Assembly (NCBI GenBank): GCA_965237405.1
Contig: OZ250139.1
Span: 124,001-188,000, forward strand
Direction: 5' to 3'
DNA: 64,000 bases
DNA from: CAUZIB01 sp963663925
GTDB taxonomy: Bacteria > Acidobacteriota > Vicinamibacteria > Vicinamibacterales > UBA8438
Shown here: positions 8,841 through 16,107 of the stretch, in pieces
How positions within the stretch are numbered: the first letter of the stretch is position 1
How the letters are laid out: every line of letters begins with the position of its first letter
Made by a program: the position numbers and the translations under genes
Notes under the pieces: generated by a model
What the model saw: the letters and a program-made list of their open reading frames with translations, nothing else
Database searches by the model: none
What the model was told of the DNA's origin: nothing

Positions 8841-9018
8841 CCATTCCGATGACAGGCCATGACATTTCGCTGGATCTGTTCACGACGCCCGACCAGCTGA
8901 TGTCAGGTCAACGCCCGTTCGCGCGTCCGCCTGGGATCCTGTGGGACGAGGTCGACGAGGAAAAGACGAGCACCATTCCGGTGCTGCGCGAGCGACGTCG
9001 GGGATCGCGGTAGCGGCC

Positions 9019-9876
9019 ATGGAACTCGCGGTCACCGAAATTCGCAACATCTTGACGCGAACCACGGGGTTCCTGAAGACGGTGACGTCCCATTCGGTGC
9101 AGCCTTACCGCGGCTGCTCCTTGGGGAACGCTCTGTGCGGGGTGGGCTGCTACGTGCAGCACAACCCCTATGCAACCCAGGGGCGTCCGTGGGGCTCGTT
9201 TCTCGAAGTCCGAAAGAACGGCGCCGATTCTTACCGGCTGCATGTCGACCGAGAGCGGCGGTGGGCAAGGAAGTCCCGGGGAAAGTTCGGCGTTTTTCTT
9301 TCGAGCTCGACCGAGCCGTTTTTGCCCCAGGAGTTTCGCTATCGGGTCACCGAAAAGCTGCTCCACGCAATGCTCGAGAGCCCCCCGGACCTGTTGATCC
9401 TTCAGACCCACTCCCACTGGGTGACCGAGTATCTCGAGATTCACCGCCAGCTTCATAGGTACTGCGACTTGCGCGTGCATGTTTCCATTGAGACGGACAT
9501 CGAGGAGTTCCCGGGCCTTCCGCCCCACGCCAGCTCCGTGGAGCGACGTTTTGATGCGGCCCGGACATTGAAGAAATCCGGCATCCGAACCGTGATCACG
9601 GTGTCTCCCCTCATGCCCATCCAGGAGCCGGAACCCTTCTTCAGCCGGATCGCCGAGTGCGCCGATGCGGTGGTGATCGATCACTTTGTCCAGGGAGACG
9701 GTTCGGCCGATGGGAGTCGTACTGAACGGACCGCGCTTCCTGCGGCGATGGCAGCGGTGCGTCCTGAATCCGTGGACGTCGCCTACCGGAATCGGATGGT
9801 CGAAACCGCCAAGCAGTACCTGCCTGGCCGGGTGGGCGTGAACATCGACGGCTTCGCGGGACGCTATCGTGCATGA
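9019..9876 (+). CDS. Radical SAM protein (SPL/photolyase-like family)
   Basis: 285 residues from ATG 9019. The N-terminus MELAVTEIRNILTR leads into SVQPYRGCSLGNALCGVGCYVQ, a cysteine cluster C-x6-C-x3-C followed by aromatic residues. This matches the position and NPYxGC-type context of radical SAM iron-sulfur clusters in the spore-photoproduct-lyase-like superfamily, but the Cys spacing is not the canonical CxxxCxxC. The barrel region includes LLILQTHSHWV, VHVSIETDIEEF and VITVSPLMPI. Catalysis would involve reductive cleavage of SAM; the substrate is unknown. It is the first gene of a four-gene operon and its stop overlaps the next gene. Confidence 0.7.
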   Translation: MELAVTEIRNILTRTTGFLKTVTSHSVQPYRGCSLGNALCGVGCYVQHNPYATQGRPWGSFLEVRKNGADSYRLHVDRERRWARKSRGKFGVFLSSSTEPFLPQEFRYRVTEKLLHAMLESPPDLLILQTHSHWVTEYLEIHRQLHRYCDLRVHVSIETDIEEFPGLPPHASSVERRFDAARTLKKSGIRTVITVSPLMPIQEPEPFFSRIAECADAVVIDHFVQGDGSADGSRTERTALPAAMAAVRPESVDVAYRNRMVETAKQYLPGRVGVNIDGFAGRYRA

Positions 9877-9892
9877 GCTAGGCGCGAGCGAA

Positions 9893-10414
9893 ATGACCGC
9901 CCATGCGCTTCTGCTGACCGGCGTACCCGGCGTCGGAAAGACCACCATCGTGAGTAAGGTTGCCGCCGGTCTATCGGGCAGGAGAAACCGTGGGTTTGTC
10001 ACCGACGAGATCCGAGAGGGTGAACGGCGCGTCGGTTTCGAGATCCGGACCTTCGGCGGCAAGACGCGAACCCTCGCCCACGTGGACTTGCGCTCGCGCC
10101 ATCGCGTCGGGCGCTACGGGGTCGATGTCGAGGCCCTCGACGAAATCGCAGAGTCAGCTCTCGTGCTCGACGACGAGACCGAGGTCTACCTCGTGGACGA
10201 GATCGGCAAGATGGAGTGCTTCTCGGAGAGGTTCTGCACAGCCATGACGACCCTGCTCGACGCCGGACGACCGGTGATTGCCACGATCGCGCGCCATGGC
10301 GGCGGCTTCATCTCCGAAGTGAAACGGCGGAGAGATATCGAGCTCTGGGCGGCCACGAGAGACAACCGGGACGAGATGCCTGAGAGGATTCAGGCATGGC
10401 TGGCTCGGAGATGA
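9893..10414 (+). CDS. THEP1-type nucleoside-triphosphatase
   Basis: About 173 residues from ATG 9893; an in-frame GTG at 9869 overlaps the radical SAM stop and is also possible. A Walker A motif GVPGVGKTT sits at the N-terminus, then FVTDEIREGERRVGFEI, typical of NTPase_1 (THEP1) proteins. A Walker B-like VYLVDEIGKMECFS and a C-terminal VIATIARHGGGFI complete the fold. THEP1 enzymes hydrolyse or transfer the gamma phosphate of nucleotides, and some act on RNA ends or ADP. The operon partner downstream is a 2H phosphoesterase, hinting at nucleotide or RNA-end chemistry (inference). Confidence 0.85.
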   Translation: MTAHALLLTGVPGVGKTTIVSKVAAGLSGRRNRGFVTDEIREGERRVGFEIRTFGGKTRTLAHVDLRSRHRVGRYGVDVEALDEIAESALVLDDETEVYLVDEIGKMECFSERFCTAMTTLLDAGRPVIATIARHGGGFISEVKRRRDIELWAATRDNRDEMPERIQAWLARR

Positions 10415-10965
10415 AGACGCACAAAAGCGCCGTTGTCATCATCCCGCCCGAAGAGATTTGGGAGCCCATTCAGAAGATCCGTCGCCTCTACGACCGTCAG
10501 TGCCACCGCTGGATGCCGCATATCACGTTGATCTATCCCTTCCGGCCCAGAAGCGAGCTCGAGCGAGCCGTCGTGGTACTGTCCAGCGGGATCACCGCCC
10601 TTCGAGCCTTCGCGCTACGACTGCACCGGCTTCAGTATTTCACCCACGACCGCGATCGATTCACAATGTGGCTCGACCCCGGACCGCGTGAGCCGATCGC
10701 GGCGCTGCAGGCTGCGTTCCAGGCGCAGGTGCCCGACTGCGACGACGTATCGAAGTTTCCGCGAGGCTTCACGCCGCACCTCAGTGTCGGCCAGGCCAAG
10801 GGATGTCGCGAGCTCGAGGAGCGAACCTGCGGTATTCAGGACCAATGGGAGCCCCTCGAGTTCACCGTTGCGGACGTGGCCATCATCTGCCGCGACGACG
10901 ACGGGCCGTTCCGCGTTGAACGAATAATCCCACTGGCACACGTCAAGGAGGCGAATAAAGCATGA
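10411..10965 (+). CDS. 2H phosphoesterase (2'-5' RNA ligase/CPDase-like)
   Basis: 184 residues starting at ATG 10411, whose ATGA overlaps the preceding stop. It has both signature histidine motifs of the 2H superfamily: HITLIYPF near residue 37 and HLSVGQ near residue 122. Members open 2',3'-cyclic phosphates, form or break 2'-5' RNA linkages, or act on cyclic nucleotide phosphates. The repeat architecture (two half-domains each with HxT/S) is visible. Its position between a THEP1 NTPase and an MTH1187-like protein, with translational coupling on both sides, says they are made together. Confidence 0.85.
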   Translation: MKTHKSAVVIIPPEEIWEPIQKIRRLYDRQCHRWMPHITLIYPFRPRSELERAVVVLSSGITALRAFALRLHRLQYFTHDRDRFTMWLDPGPREPIAALQAAFQAQVPDCDDVSKFPRGFTPHLSVGQAKGCRELEERTCGIQDQWEPLEFTVADVAIICRDDDGPFRVERIIPLAHVKEANKA

Positions 10966-11246
10966 AGGCGCTTGCTGAAATCCAGGTCATCCCGATCGGT
11001 GGGGGGGTGTCGGTGCGCAAGGAGGTGATGCGGGCCCACGAGATTATCAAGGAGTCCGGGCTGAAGGTTCAGCTGCACGCGTACGGTACGAACGTCGAGG
11101 GGGACCTCGACACGGTCCTTGCGACGATCAAGAAGCTCCACGAGACGCTTCATGCCGAGGGAACCCAGCGCTTGTCCACGGCGATCAAGATCGGTACCCG
11201 GACCGACAAACACGCGCGCTTGGAGGACAAGCTCTTCACCGCGTAG
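10962..11246 (+). CDS. MTH1187/YkoF-like thiamine-binding family protein
   Basis: 94 residues. MKALAEIQVIPIGGGVSVRKEV, LKVQLHAYGTNVEGD and a C-terminal STAIKIGTRTDK match the MTH1187/YqgV family (small ferredoxin-like-fold proteins that bind thiamine-related ligands and oligomerise). A strong Shine-Dalgarno (AAGGAGG) lies about 10 nt before the ATG, which overlaps the 2H stop (ATGA). It is the last gene of the four-gene operon, followed directly by the duplicated IS region at 11245. Confidence 0.85.
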   Translation: MKALAEIQVIPIGGGVSVRKEVMRAHEIIKESGLKVQLHAYGTNVEGDLDTVLATIKKLHETLHAEGTQRLSTAIKIGTRTDKHARLEDKLFTA

Positions 11247-11267
11247 CCGTTTCAGGGAGCGCCGGCC

Positions 11268-11416
11268 TCAGGGAGCATGCTCGAGGTAGCGCACGGTCTT
11301 CTCGACGTCAGCTGCTGTGCCTGCCTGATACAGATGGTGTGCCAGGTCGGAGGCACGTTTCTCTGGCTCCTTCCCGGCTGTGCGCTCGAACGCATCGGCG
11401 ACCCTCACGTGGAGCG
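11268..11416 (-). pseudogene. Fragment of a TPR/AAA-type ATPase gene (duplicated at 12131-12279)
   Basis: The minus frame reads LHVRVADAFERTAGKEP...ASDLAHHLYQAGTAADVEKTVRYLEHAP, the AHHLxQAG-type segment of large regulatory ATPases (adenylate-cyclase/LuxR-like STAND proteins). It begins immediately after a group II intron 3' end, as if the intron had split the gene. Only about 50 codons remain. Confidence 0.45.
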
Positions 11417-11500
11417 GTCGGGTAGACCAGTGTCGTCGCTGACCCTGGCCCCCCACAGATCCGGACGTGCGGGTTCTGTTGTCGGGCTTCGCGCGCTGCG
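11417..11500 (-). ncRNA. Group II intron 3' tail (domains V-VI), duplicated at 12280-12363
   Basis: On the minus strand the block CGCACGTCCGGATCTGTGGG (3' half of domain V) is followed by a hairpin and the 3' terminus CTACCCGAC ending at 11417. These are the usual last elements of bacterial group II introns. The 5' half of domain V is degenerate, and no reverse transcriptase is attached. The same GTCCGGATCTGTGGG occurs at 37971-37985 (complement). Confidence 0.55.
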
Positions 11501-11635
11501 CCACCTGCGGGGGTGGAATGTCCAACCTTCGGCCGTCGATAGGTCCGCCGCTGCCGGCGGTGGCCACGTAAAGACCCACGCACGCATCACTGGGGACGCC
11601 AGCGTCGGCGTCGATGTTCGCGGTGATGGCGGCTA

Positions 11636-12107
11636 GGCATTGTCAAAGTAAATCGGCTTGAGCCTGGACGTAAGGCCTCATAACCTCCGGTGATGCACAA
11701 TCCCTTTCGTTATTTCAACAGTTCGCCTGAGGTCATCCGCCTCGCGGTAATGATGTATGTCCGCTACCCCTTATCGCTGAGACAGGTCGAAGATCTTCTG
11801 TGTGAGCGCGGCATCGACATCTGCCATGAGACCGTGCGGTACTGGTGGAACCGCTTTGGTCCAGTGTTTGCCGCGGAGATCCGGAAACGCCGTGTTCATC
11901 ATAGATTCTATTCGCTGTGGCGCTGGCATCTTGATGAGGTGTTTGTCCGGATCAACGGGAAGACCCATTATCTATGGCGCGCTGTGGATCATTCAGGAAG
12001 GCCCCTCGAAGTGGTAGAGGTTTTGGGTCAAGGACGAATAAACATGAAGGCGGCTGATCAGGCAGTGCGCTGCGGGCGATTATCTTGAGGTTCCTGACGC
12101 GTGCGAT
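11636..12107 (+). mobile_element. IS6-like element type II, truncated copy
   Basis: The left terminal repeat GGCATTGTCAAAGTAAATC at 11636 is followed by a transposase start. The right half is replaced by a rearranged stretch and the start of repeat unit 2. Confidence 0.75.
11690..12088 (+). pseudogene. IS6-family transposase, N-terminal part
   Basis: It encodes MHNPFRYFNSSPEVIRLAV...LSLRQVEDLLCERGIDICHETVR and the first Asp region WHLDEVFVRINGKTHYLWRAVDH, then diverges after about residue 100 into unrelated sequence. This copy keeps the base missing from unit 2, so its N-terminus is in frame while its C-terminus is lost. Confidence 0.8.
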
Positions 12108-12970
12108 AGCCGTTTCAGGGAGCGCCGGCCTCAGGGAGCATGCTCGAGGTAGCGCACGGTCTTCTCGACGTCAGCTGCTGTGCCTGCCTGATACAGATGG
12201 TGTGCCAGGTCGGAGGCACGTTTCTCTGGCTCCTTCCCGGCTGTGCGCTCGAACGCATCGGCGACCCTCACGTGGAGCGGTCGGGTAGACCAGTGTCGTC
12301 GCTGACCCTGGCCCCCCACAGATCCGGACGTGCGGGTTCTGTTGTCGGGCTTCGCGCGCTGCGCCACCTGCGGGGGTGGAATGTCCAACCTTCGGCCGTC
12401 GATAGGTCCGCCGCTGCCGGCGGTGGCCACGTAAAGACCCACGCACGCATCACTGGGGACGCCAGCGTCGGCGTCGATGTTCGCGGTGATGGCGGCTAGG
12501 CATTGTCAAAGTAAATCGGCTTGAGCCTGGACGTAAGGCCTCATAACCTCCGGTGATGCACAATCCCTTTCGTTATTTCAACAGTTCGCCTGAGGTCATC
12601 CGCCTCGCGGTAATGATGTATGTCCGCTACCCCTTATCGCTGGACAGGTCGAAGATCTTCTGTGTGAGCGCGGCATCGACATCTGCCATGAGACCGTGCG
12701 GTACTGGTGGAACCGCTTTGGTCCAGTGTTTGCCGCGGAGATCCGGAAACGCCGTGTTCATCATAGATTCTATTCGCTGTGGCGCTGGCATCTTGATGAG
12801 GTGTTTGTCCGGATCAACGGGAAGACCCATTATCTATGGCGCGCTGTGGATCACGAAGGCGAAGTGGTAGAGGTTTTGGTCACGAAACGGCGGGATCGCA
12901 GGGCTGCGCTTGAGTTCCTGACGCGTGCGATGAAGCGTTATGGCCGACCGGCTTCGATCGTCACGGACAG
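12108..12970. repeat. Direct repeat unit 2
   Basis: Second copy of the 863-bp-period repeat. The ATPase fragment, intron tail and IS6 left end are reproduced; sequence identity is lost in the IS6 gene where unit 1 is scrambled. Confidence 0.85.
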
Positions 12971-13302
12971 GCTACCGTCATATCGTGCGGCGATGAAGGT
13001 GATCGGCAATGAGGGTTGCCAAGAGACCAGGCGCTGGCTCAACAACCGGGCGGAAAACTCACATCAACCCTTTCGAAGGCGGGAAGGGGCAATGGCTCGG
13101 TTCAGAGACATCAAGACCCTGCAGACATTCACCTCCGTCCATGCCTCGATCCACAACCATTTCAACCACCAACGCCATCTCAATCGCCGCGACATTTTCA
13201 AACAAGGCCGAGCCGCCGCCCGGGCCGAGTGGCGTCAACTTGCAGTCTGATAGTCCTTGATTGCAGGTTCTTTGGGTCCAGCCTAATTAGTCTGACAATG
13301 CC
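12499..13302 (+). mobile_element. IS6-like element type II, full-length
   Basis: 804 bp between GGCATTGTCAAAG at 12499 and the complement of GGCATTGTCAGAC ending at 13302. It cuts the 5' part of a tyrosine recombinase gene. No 8-bp target duplication is visible. Confidence 0.85.
12553..13250 (+). pseudogene. IS6-family transposase, single-base frameshift
   Basis: Relative to unit 1 one A is missing near 12643 (LSLRQVEDL becomes LSLDRSK), so the N-terminus and the remaining core are in different frames. The core from 12696 is complete: WHLDEVFV, SIVTDRLPSY, NNRAENSHQPFRRRE and the C-terminus to 13250. A single-base error in the assembly would restore it. Confidence 0.85.
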
Positions 13303-13906
13303 CCCCGAATACCTCGCCGTCCGCGCCCACCTGCTCGCCCCGTGGCAGGACATCCTCGATCTGGCTTACTACTCCGGCTGGCGCAAGAATGAACTCCTCG
13401 GCCTCACCTGGGAGGAGATTGACATGGCCGGTGGCGTCATCCGGCTCTCGCCCGCGCGCTCGAAGACGCTGGTGGGACGCATCCTCCCCATCTCGCCGCC
13501 CATTGCCGAGGCCCTGGCGCGACGGCGGGCACGCCGCGACCCCGACAGCCCCCTGGTCTTCCACCGCGACGGCATCTCTGTCCGCCGCTGGCGCACGGCG
13601 TGGCGAATCGCCTGCCAGGCAGCCGGGGTGCCAACCCGCTTCCTTCACGACTGCCGCCGCACCGCCGCTCGCAACCTGATCCGCGCGAACGTCCCCGAGC
13701 GCGTCGCCATGCTCCTGACCGGGCACAAGAGCCGCGCCATCTTCGACTGCTACAACATTATTCACGAGCAGGAACTGCTCGACGCCGGGGAGCAGCTCGT
13801 CGCGTATCTGGCGCAGCAGGCGCAGGCGGTGCCAGCCCGTCGGCAACCCCACGCGGCCGGCCCCGCCGCCCCGGCCCTCCGCCTCGTGCGACGCACCACC
13901 GCGTAA
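13303..13906 (+). pseudogene. Tyrosine recombinase (integrase) catalytic domain, 5' end removed by IS6
   Basis: About 200 residues of a phage-type integrase. All catalytic signatures are present: Arg in YYSGWRKNELLGLTW, His-x-x-Arg in LHDCRRTAARN, His in LLTGHKSRA and the nucleophile Tyr in IFDCYN. The N-terminal DNA-binding domain is missing because the IS6 right end is at 13302; the frame continues artificially into the IS. It probably integrated the conjugative-type element whose remains lie at the left edge, or the tRNA-associated element nearby (inference). Confidence 0.8.
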
Positions 13907-14090
13907 GGGCGCCCCCCCCGGCATCAGCTCGCCGCTTCGGGGCGGTGGGAGCCGGACACCGCCCGTCTGTGCGCTGAGGATTGCGTCCAGGCCCCCGAGT
14001 ACGGGCTGGCCCGCGATCGTGGCACACGCGGCGACGGGGCGGGCCGACGCGGCCGAACACGGACACGCCGGGCCCGACCGAGCCTCCAGG
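13907..14090. other. No recognisable gene
   Basis: GC-rich sequence after the integrase stop. I see no credible ORF, RNA or repeat in it. Confidence 0.4.
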
Positions 14091-14204
14091 ACAGGAGGCC
14101 CGGAGGTCCCGATGCTCTTCTCGGAGATATGCAATCTGATCGTCTTGGGGGCGATTCACCCAGCCCGCGACGGTGAGTACGAAAAAGTGCAGCGCGTCAG
14201 GCAT
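14090..14204 (-). pseudogene. 5' stub of a DDE-integrase transposase
   Basis: From ATG 14204 the minus strand reads MPDALHFFVLTVAGWVNR then a QDD..YLREEH segment, closely matching the start of the transposase at 16175. It diverges after about 35 residues. Confidence 0.6.
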
Positions 14205-14377
14205 GTCCTGAGGCGACGTTGAGCACACTCGGCCAGCAACCGACCCGGCCTCGGCGATTTGCTAAACTCGCCTCGGTCGTTTTGTTGCACCATACGGCGT
14301 CGATCGGGTTCTTGGACAGTACGGGAGCGCGGCGCTGACCTCGACGTTGCACTTGTTCGAGACCGAGCTGCTGAGCC

Positions 14378-14662
14378 GTGCTGATGACACTCACGTTCTT
14401 CGCCTCTCGGGATCTAGCGGAGGCGTTCCAGGCAGAGGGCGCCCTGCGAACAGCCTCTCTCGAGGCAACGGCCGAATCACTCCTTCGCGTCTTCTCAGAG
14501 GCGCTTACGGAATACGCCCATCTGGGCCGATCGGTTCTCGGTAGTGCTGGAGAGACGGTGGCGCAGGCGCCGGGGCGCACCGCCAAGGTCGGCCGGAGCG
14601 CTCCCTGCCCATGTGGCAGCGGGAAGAAGTTCACGAGGTGTTGCGGCGAAACACGCTATTGA
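14378..14662 (+). CDS. Small SEC-C motif protein
   Basis: 94 residues. The C-terminus is a SEC-C zinc-binding motif, SAPCPCGSGKKFTRCCG (C-x-C-x8-C-C), as in SecA tails and many small accessory proteins. The N-terminal 70 residues are Ala/Leu-rich and probably helical (TFFASRDLAEAFQAEGALR), with no family I recognise. ATG 14384 is an alternative start. SEC-C proteins commonly accompany mobile elements and toxin-antitoxin loci; here a HigBA-like pair follows 77 bp downstream. Confidence 0.6.
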   Translation: MLMTLTFFASRDLAEAFQAEGALRTASLEATAESLLRVFSEALTEYAHLGRSVLGSAGETVAQAPGRTAKVGRSAPCPCGSGKKFTRCCGETRY

Positions 14663-14738
14663 CGAGTCCAGGATCTCACCTCGCCTCTGCGACCATGCAC
14701 GCTGGACGCAATATACTACAATACGTATACTCGTATAG

Positions 14739-15107
14739 ATGTCGGATCTCGTGACCCCGCGACCAGTGACCTGGGTCGGGTCGTCTCGCAGGGACCTCAA
14801 GAGGTTTCCGCAGCCGGTGCGCCGCAATTTCGGACTGGCGTGCTATGCAGCGCAGCGGGGCGAGACCGATCCGGCGGCGAAGCCCCTGAAAGGCTTCGGT
14901 GGGACACGCGTCATGGAGATAGTCGATCGGCACGACACCAACACGTACCGCGCGGTGTACACGGCTCAGTTCGACGAGGCGATCTACGTGCTCCATGCCT
15001 TCGAGAAGAAGTCCAAGAGCGGCATCACGACCCCGAAGTCCGAGATCGACCTGATTCGCCGCCGGCTGACCGAGGCCGAGCGGCTTCATCGAGAAAGGCA
15101 ACGCTGA
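14739..15107 (+). CDS. HigB/RelE-like toxin (Gp49 family)
   Basis: 122 residues. VTWVGSSRRDLKRFPQPVRRNFG, LKGFGGTRVMEIVDRHDTNTYRAVYTAQF and YVLHAFEKKSKSGITTPKSEID form the Gp49-like variant of the RelE superfamily; the F-x-K-K-S segment is its hallmark. Such toxins cleave mRNA on the ribosome. The antitoxin gene starts 1 nt after its stop, in the toxin-first order of HigBA systems. The GTATAC-rich upstream stretch at 14710-14735 (tacaatacgtatactcgta) may hold the promoter/operator. Confidence 0.85.
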   Translation: MSDLVTPRPVTWVGSSRRDLKRFPQPVRRNFGLACYAAQRGETDPAAKPLKGFGGTRVMEIVDRHDTNTYRAVYTAQFDEAIYVLHAFEKKSKSGITTPKSEIDLIRRRLTEAERLHRERQR

Positions 15108-15108
15108 T

Positions 15109-15444
15109 ATGCCCCGCAAGAAGGCGACGATCGATTACGAGGAAGGTAGCGGCAATATCTTTGCGGACCTGGGATTTCCCCATCCTAAACAGGAGTTGCT
15201 CAAGGCCCACCTGACGCTCGAGATCTATCGGATCATCAAAGCCCGCCACCTGACGCAAGCCCAGGCGGGCGAGATCCTTGGCATCAAGCAGCCTCACGTG
15301 TCGCTCCTGATGCGCAATAGACCGGGGACATTCTCTGTCGAGCGCCTGATGGACTTCCTGACCGCGCTGGGTCACGACGTGGAAATTCGGGTCACACGCA
15401 CGCGTAAGGCCCACGGGCAAATGTCAGTGATTGTGGCCGCCTGA
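15109..15444 (+). CDS. HigA-like XRE antitoxin
   Basis: 111 residues. The central helix-turn-helix LTQAQAGEILGIKQPHVSLLMR sits inside the HTH_37-type antitoxin fold, preceded by FADLGFPHPKQELLKAHLTLEIYRII and followed by FSVERLMDFLTALGHDVEI. It would neutralise the upstream toxin and repress the operon. Length and all key segments are intact, making this one of the few complete accessory modules here. Confidence 0.88.
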   Translation: MPRKKATIDYEEGSGNIFADLGFPHPKQELLKAHLTLEIYRIIKARHLTQAQAGEILGIKQPHVSLLMRNRPGTFSVERLMDFLTALGHDVEIRVTRTRKAHGQMSVIVAA

Positions 15445-15532
15445 GCAACACCGCCCGATGCGACGATGATGCCGGCGGTCCGGCCCAGCAAGTATCTGAA
15501 CATACTGGGACTTAGCGACAGACGAAGACGGT

Positions 15533-15555
15533 GCGCCTATAGCTCAGTTGGATAG
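15533..15555 (+). pseudogene. tRNA 5' fragment cut by IS110
   Basis: GCGCCTATAGCTCAGTTGGATAG is the acceptor 5' strand plus D-arm of a tRNA (GCGCC.. acceptor, AGCTCAGTTGGA D-arm). It stops at 15555, and the IS110 right end begins at 15559. No anticodon or T-arm half was found in the window, so its identity (Arg-type would fit the acceptor) is not proven. Confidence 0.6.
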
Positions 15556-15558
15556 GTT

Positions 15559-16107
15559 CTGACGCCCCTATATGTCAAGACGGCCGCTCAGGAGGCTTCA
15601 CTGAGCTGTTGGCGCGTGCGGAAGTCTCTCATGACGCGCTGATAGATTTCCCGAGCGAGAAAGCGTTTACGGCATCGGATGATGTCCCGTTTCGTCCGTC
15701 CATCCGCCCTGCGTCGGATGACATAGTCGATCGTCGGCTGGTGATAGCGCATACGGACCACGATGGCTCGATGGAGGGCGGCGTTCGCTTGTCGGTGGCC
15801 GCCCCGATAGAGGCGGTGTCGACCGGTGGTCATCCCGGAGGAGGCGGGGACGGGACACGCGCCGCAGAGCTTGGCAAAGGCGGCTGCCGAGCGAATCCGC
15901 TCAGGGTTATCCCCGAAGATAATGAACATCGCGGCGGCGGTGTTGGCACCAACGGCGAAGCCCTCCCGGAGGGTGGGCGACGTCTCGGTGGTGAGTCGGG
16001 CGAGGTGTAGGTCATGCGTCGTGATTTCGTCGGCGAGGGTGAGCCAGCGACGGGCCAGTGACCGGAGCGTGTGTTTCCCGGATGCGACGGGCGTGTCGAG
16101 CGGACCC
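15559..16107 (-). mobile_element. IS110-family element, 3' part (copy 3)
   Basis: The right end matches copies 1 and 2 (CTGACGCCCCTATATGTCAAGAC). The left half is lost at the DDE-integrase IS boundary at 16108. Confidence 0.8.
15588..16107 (-). pseudogene. IS110 transposase, C-terminal half
   Basis: The frame is open from 16107 to the stop at 15588: PLDTPVASGKHTLRSLARRW through PASSGMTTGRHRLYRGGHR to QQLSEAS. It is diverged (around 80 percent by eye) from the two intact IS110 copies, so it is an older or separate arrival. Confidence 0.8.

Larger units (their letters stand above)
11245..12107. repeat. Direct repeat unit 1 (863-bp period)
   Basis: 11245 to about 11990 is repeated almost exactly at 12108-12850. 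The unit holds an ATPase-gene fragment, a group II intron tail and the start of an IS6-like element. The last ~100 bp of unit 1 (11990-12090) are scrambled relative to unit 2 before the junction gcgtgcgat/agcc. Confidence 0.85.

Noticed and set aside
8851..9013. A 54-codon ORF before the radical SAM gene
   Set aside because: It has no recognisable homology or good ribosome-binding site, and may be a leader or chance ORF.
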